Assembly (NCBI RefSeq): GCF_905220415.1
Contig: NC_059549.1
Location: forward strand, 10,230,001-10,294,000
Length of the DNA: 64,000 nucleotides
Direction: 5' to 3'
DNA from: Colias croceus
Taxonomy: Eukaryota; Arthropoda; Insecta; Lepidoptera; Pieridae
Every line of letters begins with the position of its first letter. The first letter of the stretch is position 1. A model generated the notes under the pieces. The model saw only the letters and a list, made by a program, of their open reading frames with translations. It did not search any database and was not told where the DNA came from. The translations under genes and the position numbers were made by a program. This document shows, piece after piece, positions 49,622 through 60,828 of this stretch.

Positions 49622-50562
49622 GATATTTGTAGCGTGGCGGCTCTGACGCTGTAACACGTCAGCAACCTAACCTAGGCCAACATAGGCGTCAGAGGAGTTC
49701 ATTACACTCGGTCACGGCCGTACACTTTCTAGCTACGAATTATTCTTGTTTAGACTGCGTTCAGGAATTCTAACACAAGCGAGCTTGCGCGCCGTGCTTT
49801 TTGTTTTTTTTTCGAACCCGGCGCAAGGCGTTCTATGCACCATTATGGCACTATTTATGGTTCCCTAGAAAAGGATAGGTAAGGGTTTTATGTTCTTTAT
49901 GAGACTGGAAGTTTATGTGTTCGTTGGATTCTTATTTCAAATTCATATCAGAATTTTCAATAAGATATTATATTTTGAACTTTAGACTCTAAGCTTTAGA
50001 CATTCACTTACAATAAAATGGATGATGAATAGTAAAAAAAAATGTTTTGACTATCGAAACATTTAATCAAAATAAAACATTTTAATCATTTTCTCCCAGA
50101 ACTACACGAAATTCAAACAATAGAACATGCTAGTGATGTTGCCGATATCGATGAAATGCAACAAAAAGCGCCATTACGGAAGTAGGTAGAACTCATTAAT
50201 TTGCTAACGTTACCCTAGGTCACTGATCGACGCCGGTACACGACCGCCTACGAATATAGCCGACGTCACTGCCAATGTTAACATAGTAGCGTAGTAGGTA
50301 TGACTAACTCATTCATAATAATTTACATCACATTCGTTTGGACTTACAAATGTTTTGTACGAAAACATTGTGATTTTATTTTTAGACGCTGTATCGTGAG
50401 TACTTTTTACCCTTTCTTAAAAACAATTAAATATTTTAAAAGGTTAGTTTTAAACGCTGTAAGAAATAATAAAGTCTCTCAGAACCGCAACGTCAGTACA
50501 TGATAAAATAAAATAAAAACTATTATCTTAATAGTAGTAGTTACTCTAAGAAATAAGACTGA
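49622..50562. other. non-coding; small GC-rich patches
   Basis: About 49628-49810 is GC-richer (GCGTGGCGGCTCTGACGC, GAGCTTGCGCGCCGTGC), possibly regulatory. Otherwise AT-rich, no exon recognised. Confidence 0.35.
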
Positions 50563-50735
50563 GGGCCGATTTTTCAATGCTTGGATAAAACTTATTCGTC
50601 GAATCATGTATGAAACTACCATTTTAAAAACGTATTCTAATTGCCCGTATTTGACAGTTTACGTGACATTTTAATATTATCGTGTAATACTTTATTGGAC
50701 GGATAAGTTTTATCCAAGCATTGAAAAATCGGCCC
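50563..50735. mobile_element. short MITE, GGGCCGATTTTTCAAT family, copy 2
   Basis: 173 bases; GGGCCGATTTTTCAATGCTT and its perfect inverse at the right end, with arms continuing through GGATAAAACTTAT. Internal text matches the 1244 copy in reverse (GGTAGTTT, CAATTAGAATAC). Flanks TGA/TAA. Confidence 0.85.
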
Positions 50736-50901
50736 TAAGTCGTAAGAATTTTAAAGTTTTAAAACAGCATTAAAATGTAAATAGTTTAAAAACTCTACAT
50801 TACTTGTAGAGACTCCGATATAAGTACCACAATGCTGTAACTAAGTATTTAGTTGAATAAATTATTATTTTTACTATCACAAATATATTAAATATATTCA
50901 C

Positions 50902-50987
50902 AAAAATATTATTGCTGAGTCTATATTGTATCTAGTCTAATATATATATTAGACTAGATACAATATAGACTCAGCAATAATATTTTT
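50902..50987. repeat. 86-bp perfect palindrome without spacer
   Basis: Two 43-base arms meet at 50944/50945. Left arm starts AAAAATATTATTGCTGAGTC and ends AGTCTAATATA; the right arm is its exact complement, with no mismatch. Such structures can extrude cruciforms and are usually short-lived; a fold-back at assembly is the alternative. Confidence 0.97.
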
Positions 50988-53900
50988 CAGATAATACGTA
51001 AAGCAAGATCATGAAAAAATTACGTAAACCGCATACTGACAATATTTTGTTACTCTTGACTTTTTCTCACAGACATGTCATAAATGAATACTTTTACTAT
51101 CATTAGCCACCCCTATAATTAAATTTAAACGTTAGTTAAGCTCAAACAGTAACCACATACAGTTCATTCCCAATGTGTGTGTTCGTTTTACATGTGTGCG
51201 TAGGGTGGTTCGAGTCCTTGGCAGTGAAATGTCAAACCGGCCGGCGATCGTGTTCTAGTGATGTAATCAAATTAATGGCTTGTCGATAAACTTCGCGGCC
51301 AATAAATGTTACAAATATTTTAGTGCTGTGATAAAAATTACGTGTGGCTTTGTCATGAGACTATAGTGCTGCAACAGGCTTATTTTTTTAACCTGTTAAT
51401 GTTTCTTTTATAGCGCGTTTTGCACAATTGATTATCGTTATTAATAGCGTGTAGAAGTAAATTATGAAAGCTTGAGTTATTGTCGTTGCAGTTAAATATC
51501 GATTAGCGATAACTACTTGTGGAGTGCCGTCCCTTAGCAACAGAAACCTGTCTGGCAGTCAACATTGACCTACGCCTAGACACTTAGTGCTAACCTATTC
51601 GCTTGGATGACTTTTTCCCAGTGGGGAGGGTTTCCTAGAAATCCTAACCAAATAACATGTTTACTTAATACATATAGCATTCCTTTTATGGCGTGCTTCG
51701 TTGTTCAACAATTTATGATGTTATTTACTGTAACTTTTTTTATCTGTTAGTTATGGATTATAAATTATAAGTTTAACAGAGTTTATTTTGTTTGCTCTAT
51801 TGTTAAATACAGTACACTTAGTAATGATTACCTGTTTATGTTTTGTTTTATGAAAGTTTATTCATTTTAATCTAGTTTCTCGTTACAATTTAAGTATCAC
51901 TTGCGATAATTTTGAAAAACTTGTTAGCCATGGTGCCTCACTGATCACTCATACTAGATCTGTTGATATCTAGGATTGCGACACATTTCATCGACAAGTC
52001 AACACATCACTAGATAACAAAAAACCCGTCTGACTACCCCTAGAGTTAACCCACTCGCTCGAACGCGCTTTTTACATTACAGCTGGGTAAAGTCAATGTC
52101 TTTGTCTGTTTTTTATTGAAAACTGCTGATCCGTTTGGTATGCGGTTCACGTGCTCGCACTTGTGTACTATTGGCTAATTGGTTGTTAAGTTCAGTGTTT
52201 GCGGGTACGTACATAAGACGTGGATTCAATTATTTTCAATTTATTATTGTTGTATGAAAAAGTAGAATAAGTAGTATTTCTAATAGCTAAATTATAATAC
52301 ATAGAAATAATAGCACAAAAACGATAAATTTAAATCCTCACGATAGGTATATTATCTCAATGAAACTTGTACCTATGTACTTAACTTACATACGGAGAGC
52401 TTATCGTTAAATCGAGTAGGTATCATTTTAAATTATATTGTATCTGCCTATATGTTACTGAGCTAAAGTAATTTTCCGCATGTACCTACCTTAATATTAA
52501 CCTAGTAACAATTTCAATAAATTGTTCACTACTTGAGTTTGTAAGTTTGTGCGCTATTATCAGAACATGAATAATTGCAAATATGTCATGATAAACTATA
52601 ATAATAACCTTTCCCACCCTCCAATAAATACAGACAAACAAACTTGTTATTATTATTTTCATAAAAAATAGCATTAGTGAGCGCATTGATTTAACCGAGT
52701 TGACTAGACGGACAATTAGGGCTTCAGAAACCCTATGCACTAGTCTAGATTACCGTCTACCCCTATTGACCTTGATAAGGGTCAAGGTGAAACCATAAGT
52801 ATATCGTGTTTTCATTTTCGAAGTCATCCCTTGGTATAGTCGAGCCAATTTAATAGGCAACATTTGACGTCTATCAATTTTATCTTCGAAGAGAGGTAAC
52901 CTGCTTAAAAATATCGATATATTAATCGATACGGATTTGAAACATTTATCAATCGAATTTATTAATTTATAATGATTTTTATTCACAAGTAATCAATGCA
53001 TTCGATTCTAGATGTCAGATTTCGATTTTTAGAGTAACGTCTCTAGTACCTATTTAAAAAGAAAAAAGGTTTATTGACACAAAATTGTAGCGACGTCAGT
53101 TCTTCAATTCAGAAATTGTTTATTATGTTTAGGATGGTTTATCAGTAAAATGAAATCTTAAAATAACTTGTATCGGTCATTATTATTATAAATATATAAT
53201 CGTAATTGAAAAAAGTTAAGCAAATGTGCAGTTCTAACAAAACGAAATATCATGTTATTCTATGTCGTCGTTACTAGGTTACGTTGTTGAATTTTGTTGA
53301 ACTGTCAAATGTTGCGTTTAAAATGGCTCTACTCTAGTTTGCGTTATTTTGAAATAAAATATCGTTTTTCTATGTCTTTCATATCATTTAGTCTTTTGAA
53401 TTACTTATATTGATCGTATAAATGACGTAATTTCAACAAAACTGAGTAAGTTAAGCTTGTTGTTAAATTTCTTAACAATGTGGAATAAATATTAAAGATT
53501 TTTTTTATTCTAACCGCGAATTTTGAATACATTCTGTATTCGCTCTGTCTGCGATCGACGTCACAGACAACAGCTGTCAGATGAAAAAAAAACATAAACC
53601 GCAAAGTTCTAATTTCAAATTAGACCTTATTTTGGAAGACAGTTAAAATTAGTGCGCATCTGCATCCGCCATATGTTTTTCATAAACTTTTTTATGGTTT
53701 TTACCGCCCTTTGGGGTGTAAATGTTTTAATATTGTTTTACACCCTTATTGAAAACCAAAAATATATCCTGACCATCTGAGTAGGGGTCCAAATTACCGA
53801 TTATCAACTGATACTCATATTTAAAATTTTTACTAGTCAATTTCCGAGACCATAGGGGAAAGACGGAAAATTTGCAATTATTAATTTTAAGCCATCTTCG

Positions 53901-54538
53901 AATTCTTAAAATAACTCGGCAGAATAAAAAATTGTACTCAGTTAGACATTTTAAAAAGTTTAAAGGATAAATCACAATTATGTCGTCTGTGGTTCCTAAA
54001 ACAGAAAACTAAAGTTAATTTTAAATTAGAGGGATAACTACCTACTATTGATACTACATTATACATACTAGAAAAATATTACATGAAAATCGATCAGTTA
54101 AACAAATGTCAATTGCATCATCATCACAAACCTTCACTGTAGTCTGTAATTACACTGAAACTCCGAATTTCACTCCAAGGTTAACGTATTTACTTTTTAT
54201 TTTAATTTACTCACATTCCTTAAAGTCTCTGAATTCCAAGCTTCTGAAGGAAAAAGGCTTTAGGCCATAAATCTGTCTCAGATAACGACAACGTTTTTGG
54301 TCTGAAGTTTTATTTAAAACCTGCAGTTAATTTATAGTTAAGCTGAATCTTTAGGTTAAGCAATTTAGAACAGAGGATGTTCTTATCTAATTTTTCAATA
54401 ACTTTTTGAAGTGAAACTTCTTTAGATGCTTTGAGAGTAAAATTTCAAGTTCGTGTCACGGCAATATTGTCACGTCATGGAGTAAGGTGACGATTTTAGT
54501 ATCTTTGAATCTTGCCAAAGAAGTTTTACCGCAGTGCC
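50988..54538. other. non-coding AT-rich stretch
   Basis: GC rises near 51190-51260 (CCGGCCGGCGATCGTG), perhaps regulatory. Frames at 52486, 52750, 53401 and 53727 (all -) have no recognisable content, splice support or biased codons. No other feature. Confidence 0.4.
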
Positions 54539-54601
54539 AAAAAAGAGTGTGTGCCGAGCACTCATGTTTATGACATGAGTGCTCGGCACACACTCTTTTT
54601 T
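54539..54601. repeat. perfect 28-bp hairpin with 7-base loop
   Basis: AAAAAAGAGTGTGTGCCGAG then CACTCATG, loop TTTATGA, and the exact reverse complement ending in six T. Perfect pairing with a G/C-balanced stem and terminal T-run. Could be transcribed as a small hairpin RNA or be a tiny fold-back element. No function shown by the sequence alone. Confidence 0.95.
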
Positions 54602-57084
54602 AAGAATATCTTGCATTGTCAAGGTAAAAACCTAAACTTATCCCTTATGGCACAAAGGCTTCTTAAAAATGTACACTATAGAACTGCATAGGTACTTTTA
54701 TTTGTTCTATTTTATTGTTTCTATTTTATCAATCCTTGGCAACCCTAGCTTAGCCCAGAAACTGGTCCAGATCATACGTGACTACAAAACTGCATCTTTT
54801 TGTCGTTAATACAGAGGCACATTGTTTTATATTATACCCAGTGAGTGCACAATACTTCTTTGTTCTTTGTACGTTTCGTCTAGGACTTATGTTTCATCAT
54901 TCCTGAACGAAGGGGTCTATTTCAACTGGTATATCTGCATTTTCATTTAATACCTATGTCAATTATTTTGTAATTTCATGGTAATTTGTTATAATCAACG
55001 GCTCTACTTCTATTGACTTTACCTATTTGTATGCTCGGAAATTATAAACAGAAAACAATATACTTAATAATAATATTTAGATAATAATTGTTCTGTTTTT
55101 GTGTTTGTCTCAAATTCGTTTGGCTTGCCGGTTTTTGATCTTTTATCTAATGTAGAGCGTTCTTGCCATATTTTTTAAAAGATTATCAAGCTTCAAGCCA
55201 TACGTATTAGCTAAATCAGATCGCTCAATTACTTTGATAAATTTCTTTCTATAAAGAAACTTAACAAAATATAATTTCATGTCGTCCCATATTATATTCC
55301 TTTCTTATCAAATGGCCAGATATATTTTGTATGATAGATTCCAGATAGATTTCCAGTAACACCAGATACCAACGCGTAGGACATTTTATCTACTCTATAA
55401 TACAAAGCTTTTGAATAAAAATCTCCTCTATTTTTTCCGGTCGAAAAATGGCTTTTAACCACTCTGGTCTGTTGCTAAGGTATCCTAGGTAGACACTAGA
55501 CACAATGCCTGCCTGTGTAAACTGAGTCTAGACGCACAGACTTACGTCAGATGCAATATAAATGTTAACTAAAAGGTTATCTTAATCCTATCCCTTCAAC
55601 ATTTATAACAATTACAAAATACTGCGAAGTTTTATAGGACATCTATGGATGAAATATAGTTTCCCAAACTAATCAAGACTTGAAGAATTCACACATAAAC
55701 GTAAATTAACTGTAGCTTTTAACTTATCAGTTTCCTGTTAATTAGAAATGATTCTGGATAAAAATACAGTTAATTTATATAAAAATGCTTTAAATAAACT
55801 TAAAACATTAAGTACTTGTAGAGTTTAAAATTAAATTTAGAAATACCTACCAACTTTTTCAGATTACGTATTTTTATAAAGATATCTTCCATAGCTTTAA
55901 AGAGAGCGTAATTGAAAAAAACATTAAAAATGGCGTCGTAGGAATCTGCTTCCTTTGAGAATACAAAAACAATGGCTGTGGGAAGCTATGCTAATAAGCT
56001 TCTTATCAGAAATATTAATATATGAAATGTGCATGCTAATATTTTGCTAGCGTTGCATTTGCATATTTTTATTCAGCTATGCAATGGGCATTAGTGGCTG
56101 GTAAAAGAATTTTATTACTACTAATGTTTATAACAATGAAAATAATCTTATTTTAGTTTATTCTTTTTCAATAAACAACCTGAATCAAAAGTATCATATT
56201 TTTCATGGATGCGATGCGATGCGTTAATCGTAGTAGGTAAAAATCATGTTGAAAGGACACGGAAAAATAACGTTTAATTTTTTTTCATTCGTTTATTAGA
56301 GTAGTTAAGTACTTTTACAATATCCTTAAAGCTTACTCATTTAACCACGAAATCTCGTTACAATAACCTCAAATTGAACTTCCAACCCTCTGAAGCTTTT
56401 ACCCGGTCAGTAAAACGACTTTTACCATCAACTAGTGGAACATCAAAAATCGAAAGGACAATCTAAGCGAGTGGCCCGGCGGGATTCCATCTTACTTTCA
56501 TCACACGCCGCCGACAAAAACCGGCATACCAATATTTGCTCCTAAAAATTCCTGTGCACTTGTCAAAAAACAACACAAAGACGAAAAAACTCAAACTCGA
56601 CGGGAATAAAAATGAGTGTGCTCTGTTCTGTATTATGGATTCGAAACACGGCTATTCTTTTGGTAAAGTCGCATTTGTTTTACGGTTAATATTCTCTATT
56701 TAATACTTTTGTAGGGATGTCAGAGATGGGACTGGCCAGTGAATTGGATACAATTTGAATGTGCTTTTGTTGTGCTACGAGAAATATTGTCACACGTGCT
56801 CAATTGTATCGCTTAATGCGAGTCTATTTATAATAAAGGTCTAATAGTAGCATTTTACTCTGCACAACATTTATAACCTCGTTGAAAGCCTCGTCACTCA
56901 ACACTAACTAAAATTCCGATAAGAATTGTCCACTCCATTAAAGACAGCGATTAATCAAGATTAATCTGCGACGCTACAAATTTTCAACACGTCCAAATTA
57001 CATCTGTTTTACGCAACATCACAGACAAACCATAAATAAAGCAAGTGCCAACCCTAACCAACTAATTTGTGTAAAAAAGCAACA
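54602..57084. other. non-coding AT-rich stretch
   Basis: No exon, RNA gene or repeat boundary recognised. 56460-56540 is slightly GC-richer (GGCCCGGCGGGATTCC). Confidence 0.4.
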
Positions 57085-57365
57085 AAGAAAGCCCTAGCGC
57101 TCCAGTTGAGCAAACGCTCCGCGCCGATGCGCCTGCGCCGCCCCTATCGGCGGGGAGGGACAGAGATAGCTGCTGAACCCCTTGCACCAGAGCGGGACGG
57201 CGATGCTGCAAGAATCGAGGGTTCCCGATCGTTGACGTTAGACAGAGACGCGCATACGATATATGCACGTGTTGGAGAGAGATGGAAGAGTTGCATAGGA
57301 TGCGACGGTTTCCGATCATTGACTCCTCTCAAGGTTATCATGTAGTGGGCGCTGCCGTGACCTTG
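57085..57365. promoter_or_regulatory. GC-rich island, possible promoter or unknown repeat
   Basis: CTCCGCGCCGATGCGCCTGC, CCGCCCCTATCGGCGGGGAG and GAGAGAGATGG occur in a 280-base island surrounded by AT-rich DNA. Overlapping open frames on both strands (57062-57416) reflect GC content only. No coding match recognised; direction unknown. Confidence 0.3.
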
Positions 57366-58189
57366 AATACTTTCTTTTGAGGTCGAAATGCTTACGAAAA
57401 CTGACCCAGTTACCATTTCACTTTTCTCAGTGAATTCCTTTCGTTTTGGTTTATTATTTCATTTTTTTGGTCCTATTTTCAAAAGCTTTCATTGAGCTTT
57501 GGTTAAATATTCCTTAAAAAAGCAAATTACGTATCCTGGCATTACGTAGCTGGTTAGCTTTTTGATTCTAGTTATCAATATGTAACAAGTCAGTCACAAA
57601 AATATAGAGTGCCAATTCTGTATTAAGTCTTAATAGATTAATAGAGTGCTCTACATCTTCATAAGCTCTACTCAAATATATATTTGTAAAAAGACTCTCC
57701 TTTTCTAGAATTCATATATAAAATAATAATTGAAGAAACTGCTAACTCTTAAAAGGTAGTATAATAAATATATCTATTTCACAGTACCCTGTGTTTTTTC
57801 ACGACAAACATTGCTATGCACAGTTTGGTTTTCGCAATTTTAACTCTTTACTCTATGCTTTCGATTGCTTCATTGTGTATCATACAGAAACATTTTGTAA
57901 GAATTTTATGTTAGCTTTTTTAAAATAACCTTGATATATACTACATAATTTTAAATGTTTCGTTAATTCAATTTTGTAAAATGTTAAACTGTATCTATAA
58001 AGTTATTTGTTGGACGGTTGGTAAATCTGGGCGTAACCAAATCAAGTTTAAATATTTCATGAATTATTCATTATAATACAACTACCTATATACAATCGTA
58101 TTTCCAAATCATATGTCCAATTTTAAATTACCTAATTTCCTTGATATACAAGGTATACTTATGTATTTATATTAACTAGATTACTAATC
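57366..58189. other. non-coding AT-rich stretch
   Basis: Nothing recognisable. Confidence 0.4.
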
Positions 58190-58367
58190 ACTACACAGTA
58201 TAAAACAAAGTCGCTTTCTCTGTCCCTATATGTCCCTGTGTATGCTTAAATCTTTTAAACTACGCAACGGATCTTGATGCGGTTTTTTTAATAGATAGAG
58301 ATTCAAAAGTAATATAATTTATTAGGTTTCGGACAAAGCAGGCGAAGCCGAGGGCGGAAAGCTAGTT
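58190..58367 (+). mobile_element. Helitron/LEP1-like repeat, third subfamily
   Basis: TATAAAACAAAGTCGCTTTC through CTACGCAACGGATCTTGATG to AGGCGAAGCCGAGGGCGG and AAAGCTAGT. Same subfamily as 33961-34141. Confidence 0.75.
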
Positions 58368-58439
58368 AATAATAAAAAAGACTAGATAGATATCAACAAA
58401 CATTCGCAAATAATTGCAATACGTTTCTTGAGTGGCATA

Positions 58440-58605
58440 AGAGCTAGCGCGCAAGAGCAACTTTTGTCTCCGCAACTATTTTGTCTCTCCCATCAACTCT
58501 ATGGGCTAGTAAGAATGTGCGCGCACGTGGCGACGCAACTCCCCATAGAGTTGATGGGAGAGACAAAATAGTTGCGGAAAAAAGTTGCTCTTGCGCGCTA
58601 GCTCT
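58440..58605. repeat. fold-back element, ~65-bp inverted arms
   Basis: AGAGCTAGCGCGCAAGAGCA and GCAACTATTTTGTCTCTCCC run to CATCAACTCTATGGG and return in inverted order after a spacer of about 35 bases. Arms are nearly perfect (two or three indels or changes). No clear target duplication. Confidence 0.9.
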
Positions 58606-58891
58606 GAACCTCATAAGCCGTATTCATTTCAACACTAGAGATAGATAACCCGACCTACCCCATAGCATATCTTATAATAATATTTGCTCCTTATCTATCT
58701 TTATCGCATTTATCTACGTTGGGATAGGTCAGGATATTGAAACTTGTTTAAACTGGATCTATTAAATTTATGACTGTACTTTGTAGAAATTTATAAAGCT
58801 TCTAATCTCGTGTTTTTAATTTACAGCATTTAAACTTGGACCCGTGATACAAGGGATGAAGACAGGTTTAAATAACATACGAATAAGGTAA

Positions 58892-59075
58892 TCTATACTA
58901 ATATTATAACGCTGAAGAGTTTGTTTGTTTGTTTGAACGCGCTAATCTCAGGAACTACTGGTTCGATTTGAAAAATTCTTTCAGTCTTACATAGCCCATT
59001 TATCGAGGAAGGCTATATATCATCACGCTAAGACCAACAGGAGCGGAGCGGGTGAAACCGCGGGGCACAGATAGT
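58892..59075 (+). mobile_element. Helitron/LEP1-like non-autonomous repeat
   Basis: CTATACTAATATTATAACGC, GTTTGTTTGAACGCGCTAAT, CCCATTTATCGAGGAAGGC and end GGGGCACAGATAGT. Best preserved of the 4839-type copies in this window. Confidence 0.8.
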
Positions 59076-59289
59076 ATAGGTACATGTATTTTTGAATTAT
59101 CATCCGACACCGATATAATTATTTTAATTAATCCATTGAGATAATATTAATATGGAGACGATACCGCCTACATCACTTATGTTCCACTCAACATACGTCA
59201 TGTGGCGTAACTGCACTCAGTCGCTGCTCGCTCATTGGCGCGAACGTCACGCTCATTTTTTATTTGTTTTAAAGTGAAACGCATCAAAT

Positions 59290-59366
59290 ATGCCTACGTG
59301 TGTGTTACGATATTGCACAAATAATACAAAGAATACGGAAAAGTGCAAAGGAATAACTTTTCATCA
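59290..59366 (+). CDS. THAP-domain first exon (N-terminal C2CH half), partial
   Basis: ATG at 59290 opens MPTCVLRYCTNNTKNTEKCK then GITFH, ending two bases into the next codon at a consensus donor GTAAGT (59367). MPxC-x4-C and the K-G-I-x-F-H signature are the first half of a THAP zinc-coordinating DNA-binding domain (usual form ends FHxFP). The upstream 100 bases have CATTGGCGCG and are GC-richer, compatible with a promoter. THAP proteins are either host regulators or P-element-type transposases; the downstream part decides and is not intact here. Confidence 0.72.
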
Positions 59367-59701
59367 GTAAGTAACTAGATAATAATTTTTAAAACTTAGT
59401 TAGAGCAAAATTTTTGGCGGGCGACATTTTGTCATAGATTAAAAATTTAAGATATGACATTGGGCATGAAATAAGTGTTGTTAGTAATATTTGCTGGCGT
59501 ATACTTTTATAGTATAAAATAATAATTTTACATATTTAGAAAAGCACAGACTGGTTGTTAATTGAAAAAAGGTGAAATCATGAAATATGAAAATCAATTA
59601 CTCAATCACCAATTTTTTTTGTTCATTGATTTTAATCAAGTTTTTAATTGATATTGTATAAGCTACTGACTTGAACGTATAATTGAATTATTATTTATTT
59701 A

Positions 59702-60772
59702 TCTGCACTAATATTATAAAGAGGAAAACTTTGTTTGTTTGTTTGATTGTAATGAATAGGCTCATAAACTACTGGACCGATTTTGATGAAAGGAGAATGC
59801 CCATTTTTGGTACTGGTTTTTCTCATGCATCAAGACAACAATACTATTAAAAAAAATCTCGGCAATTTAGAGGCCTTCTTACCATCGGAAAATATATTTT
59901 GAACAGGGAATGTTTTGTAAAATCTAATAAGACATGTAATTGTTTAGATCCGTTATTATAGATTTAGTGTCCATTACCGGTTACCACGGTAACCAAGCGG
60001 TAACTTATTACATTTACTATGGTAAATAGCTAAATGTATTTATATCGATTATTGTTTTCATTGAATTACAAAAAAAATCAATTAACATAAAATCACTCTT
60101 TAAGGTATTGTTTTTACACTGTAGGTTGTTTTAACAAAGATAGTGAAGTAAAATAAATATGTATATATAAAAAAAATATTATTATGACATAGCTTGGTAG
60201 GTAACCAGTTATTTCTTATTTGTTTCTTTCTTCGAATATGTAGTGAAAAAATGATTCAAACAACAACAACAACAACAACATGTAAACCGAATAAAAACTC
60301 AATTGGCATTTTTTAAGTATATATTTAGGTTTTCTTGAAATCCGTCCCGGAAGATTTCTGGTGCCTACCTACACTAGCCGATGAACAGATAGACTTTGTC
60401 TGAAAGCATAAGCTCTACGCATAGATTAAATATGTTAATCGAAAAATAACCTTTGGACGATAAAATGTTACCTAAATCACACATAAACCTAACTAAATCG
60501 GGGTTATTTAAGTTTTGAGGTTATTTCACATTTTTCTCAATATCTTGAAAACCCCTGTTTTGATCACAAAAAAATCAATTGGTAAAAATCTTTTGAATAT
60601 CGAAGAACCCTCCAAAACCACTCTGGCATTGACGCAACACTGTACTGTGGTCCATACTTTCATGGGCATTCTCCTTTGGCACAGACAATCTTAAGACCCT
60701 GAGAAAGAACATAGGCTACTTTTTATTGTGAAATAATATGTACCACGGGCGAAGCCGGGGCGGACCGCTAGT
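59702..60772 (+). mobile_element. Helitron/LEP1-like element interrupted by another insertion
   Basis: Begins GCACTAATATTATAAAGAGG with ACTGGACCGATTTTGATG and ends GGGCGAAGCCGGGGCGGACC, then GCTAGTT. Between GATG (59788) and GGCACAG (60678) about 890 foreign bases intervene. Confidence 0.75.
59789..60677. mobile_element. unknown insertion with AAAGGAGAATGCCCAT ends
   Basis: 16-bp inverted ends AAAGGAGAATGCCCAT and ATGGGCATTCTCCTTT. 889 bases, no transposase frame, a CAA microsatellite at about 60258-60282. No target duplication is evident in the flanks, so boundaries may be off by a few bases. Confidence 0.6.
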
Positions 60773-60807
60773 TCAGAGATAAGTAATTAATATTTTTTCT
60801 ATTCAAG

Positions 60808-60828
60808 GTTTCCATGTCTGGGGCCGTG
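60808..60828 (+). pseudogene. possible broken second exon of the THAP gene
   Basis: After an acceptor-like tctattcaag, joining to the first exon restores HQFP, the expected continuation of FHxFP. The frame then stops after CLGP (TGA at 60826). A one-base shift gives REEREK text, consistent with decay. The intron between is filled by a Helitron-like element. Confidence 0.35.

Noticed and set aside
49861..49880. CCCTAGAAAAGGATAGG resembling a piggyBac end
   Set aside because: Lacks TTAA flank and has no inverted partner.
57062..57416. Overlapping frames of 85-92 aa on both strands
   Set aside because: Compositional: they coincide with a GC-rich island and show no domain or splice support.
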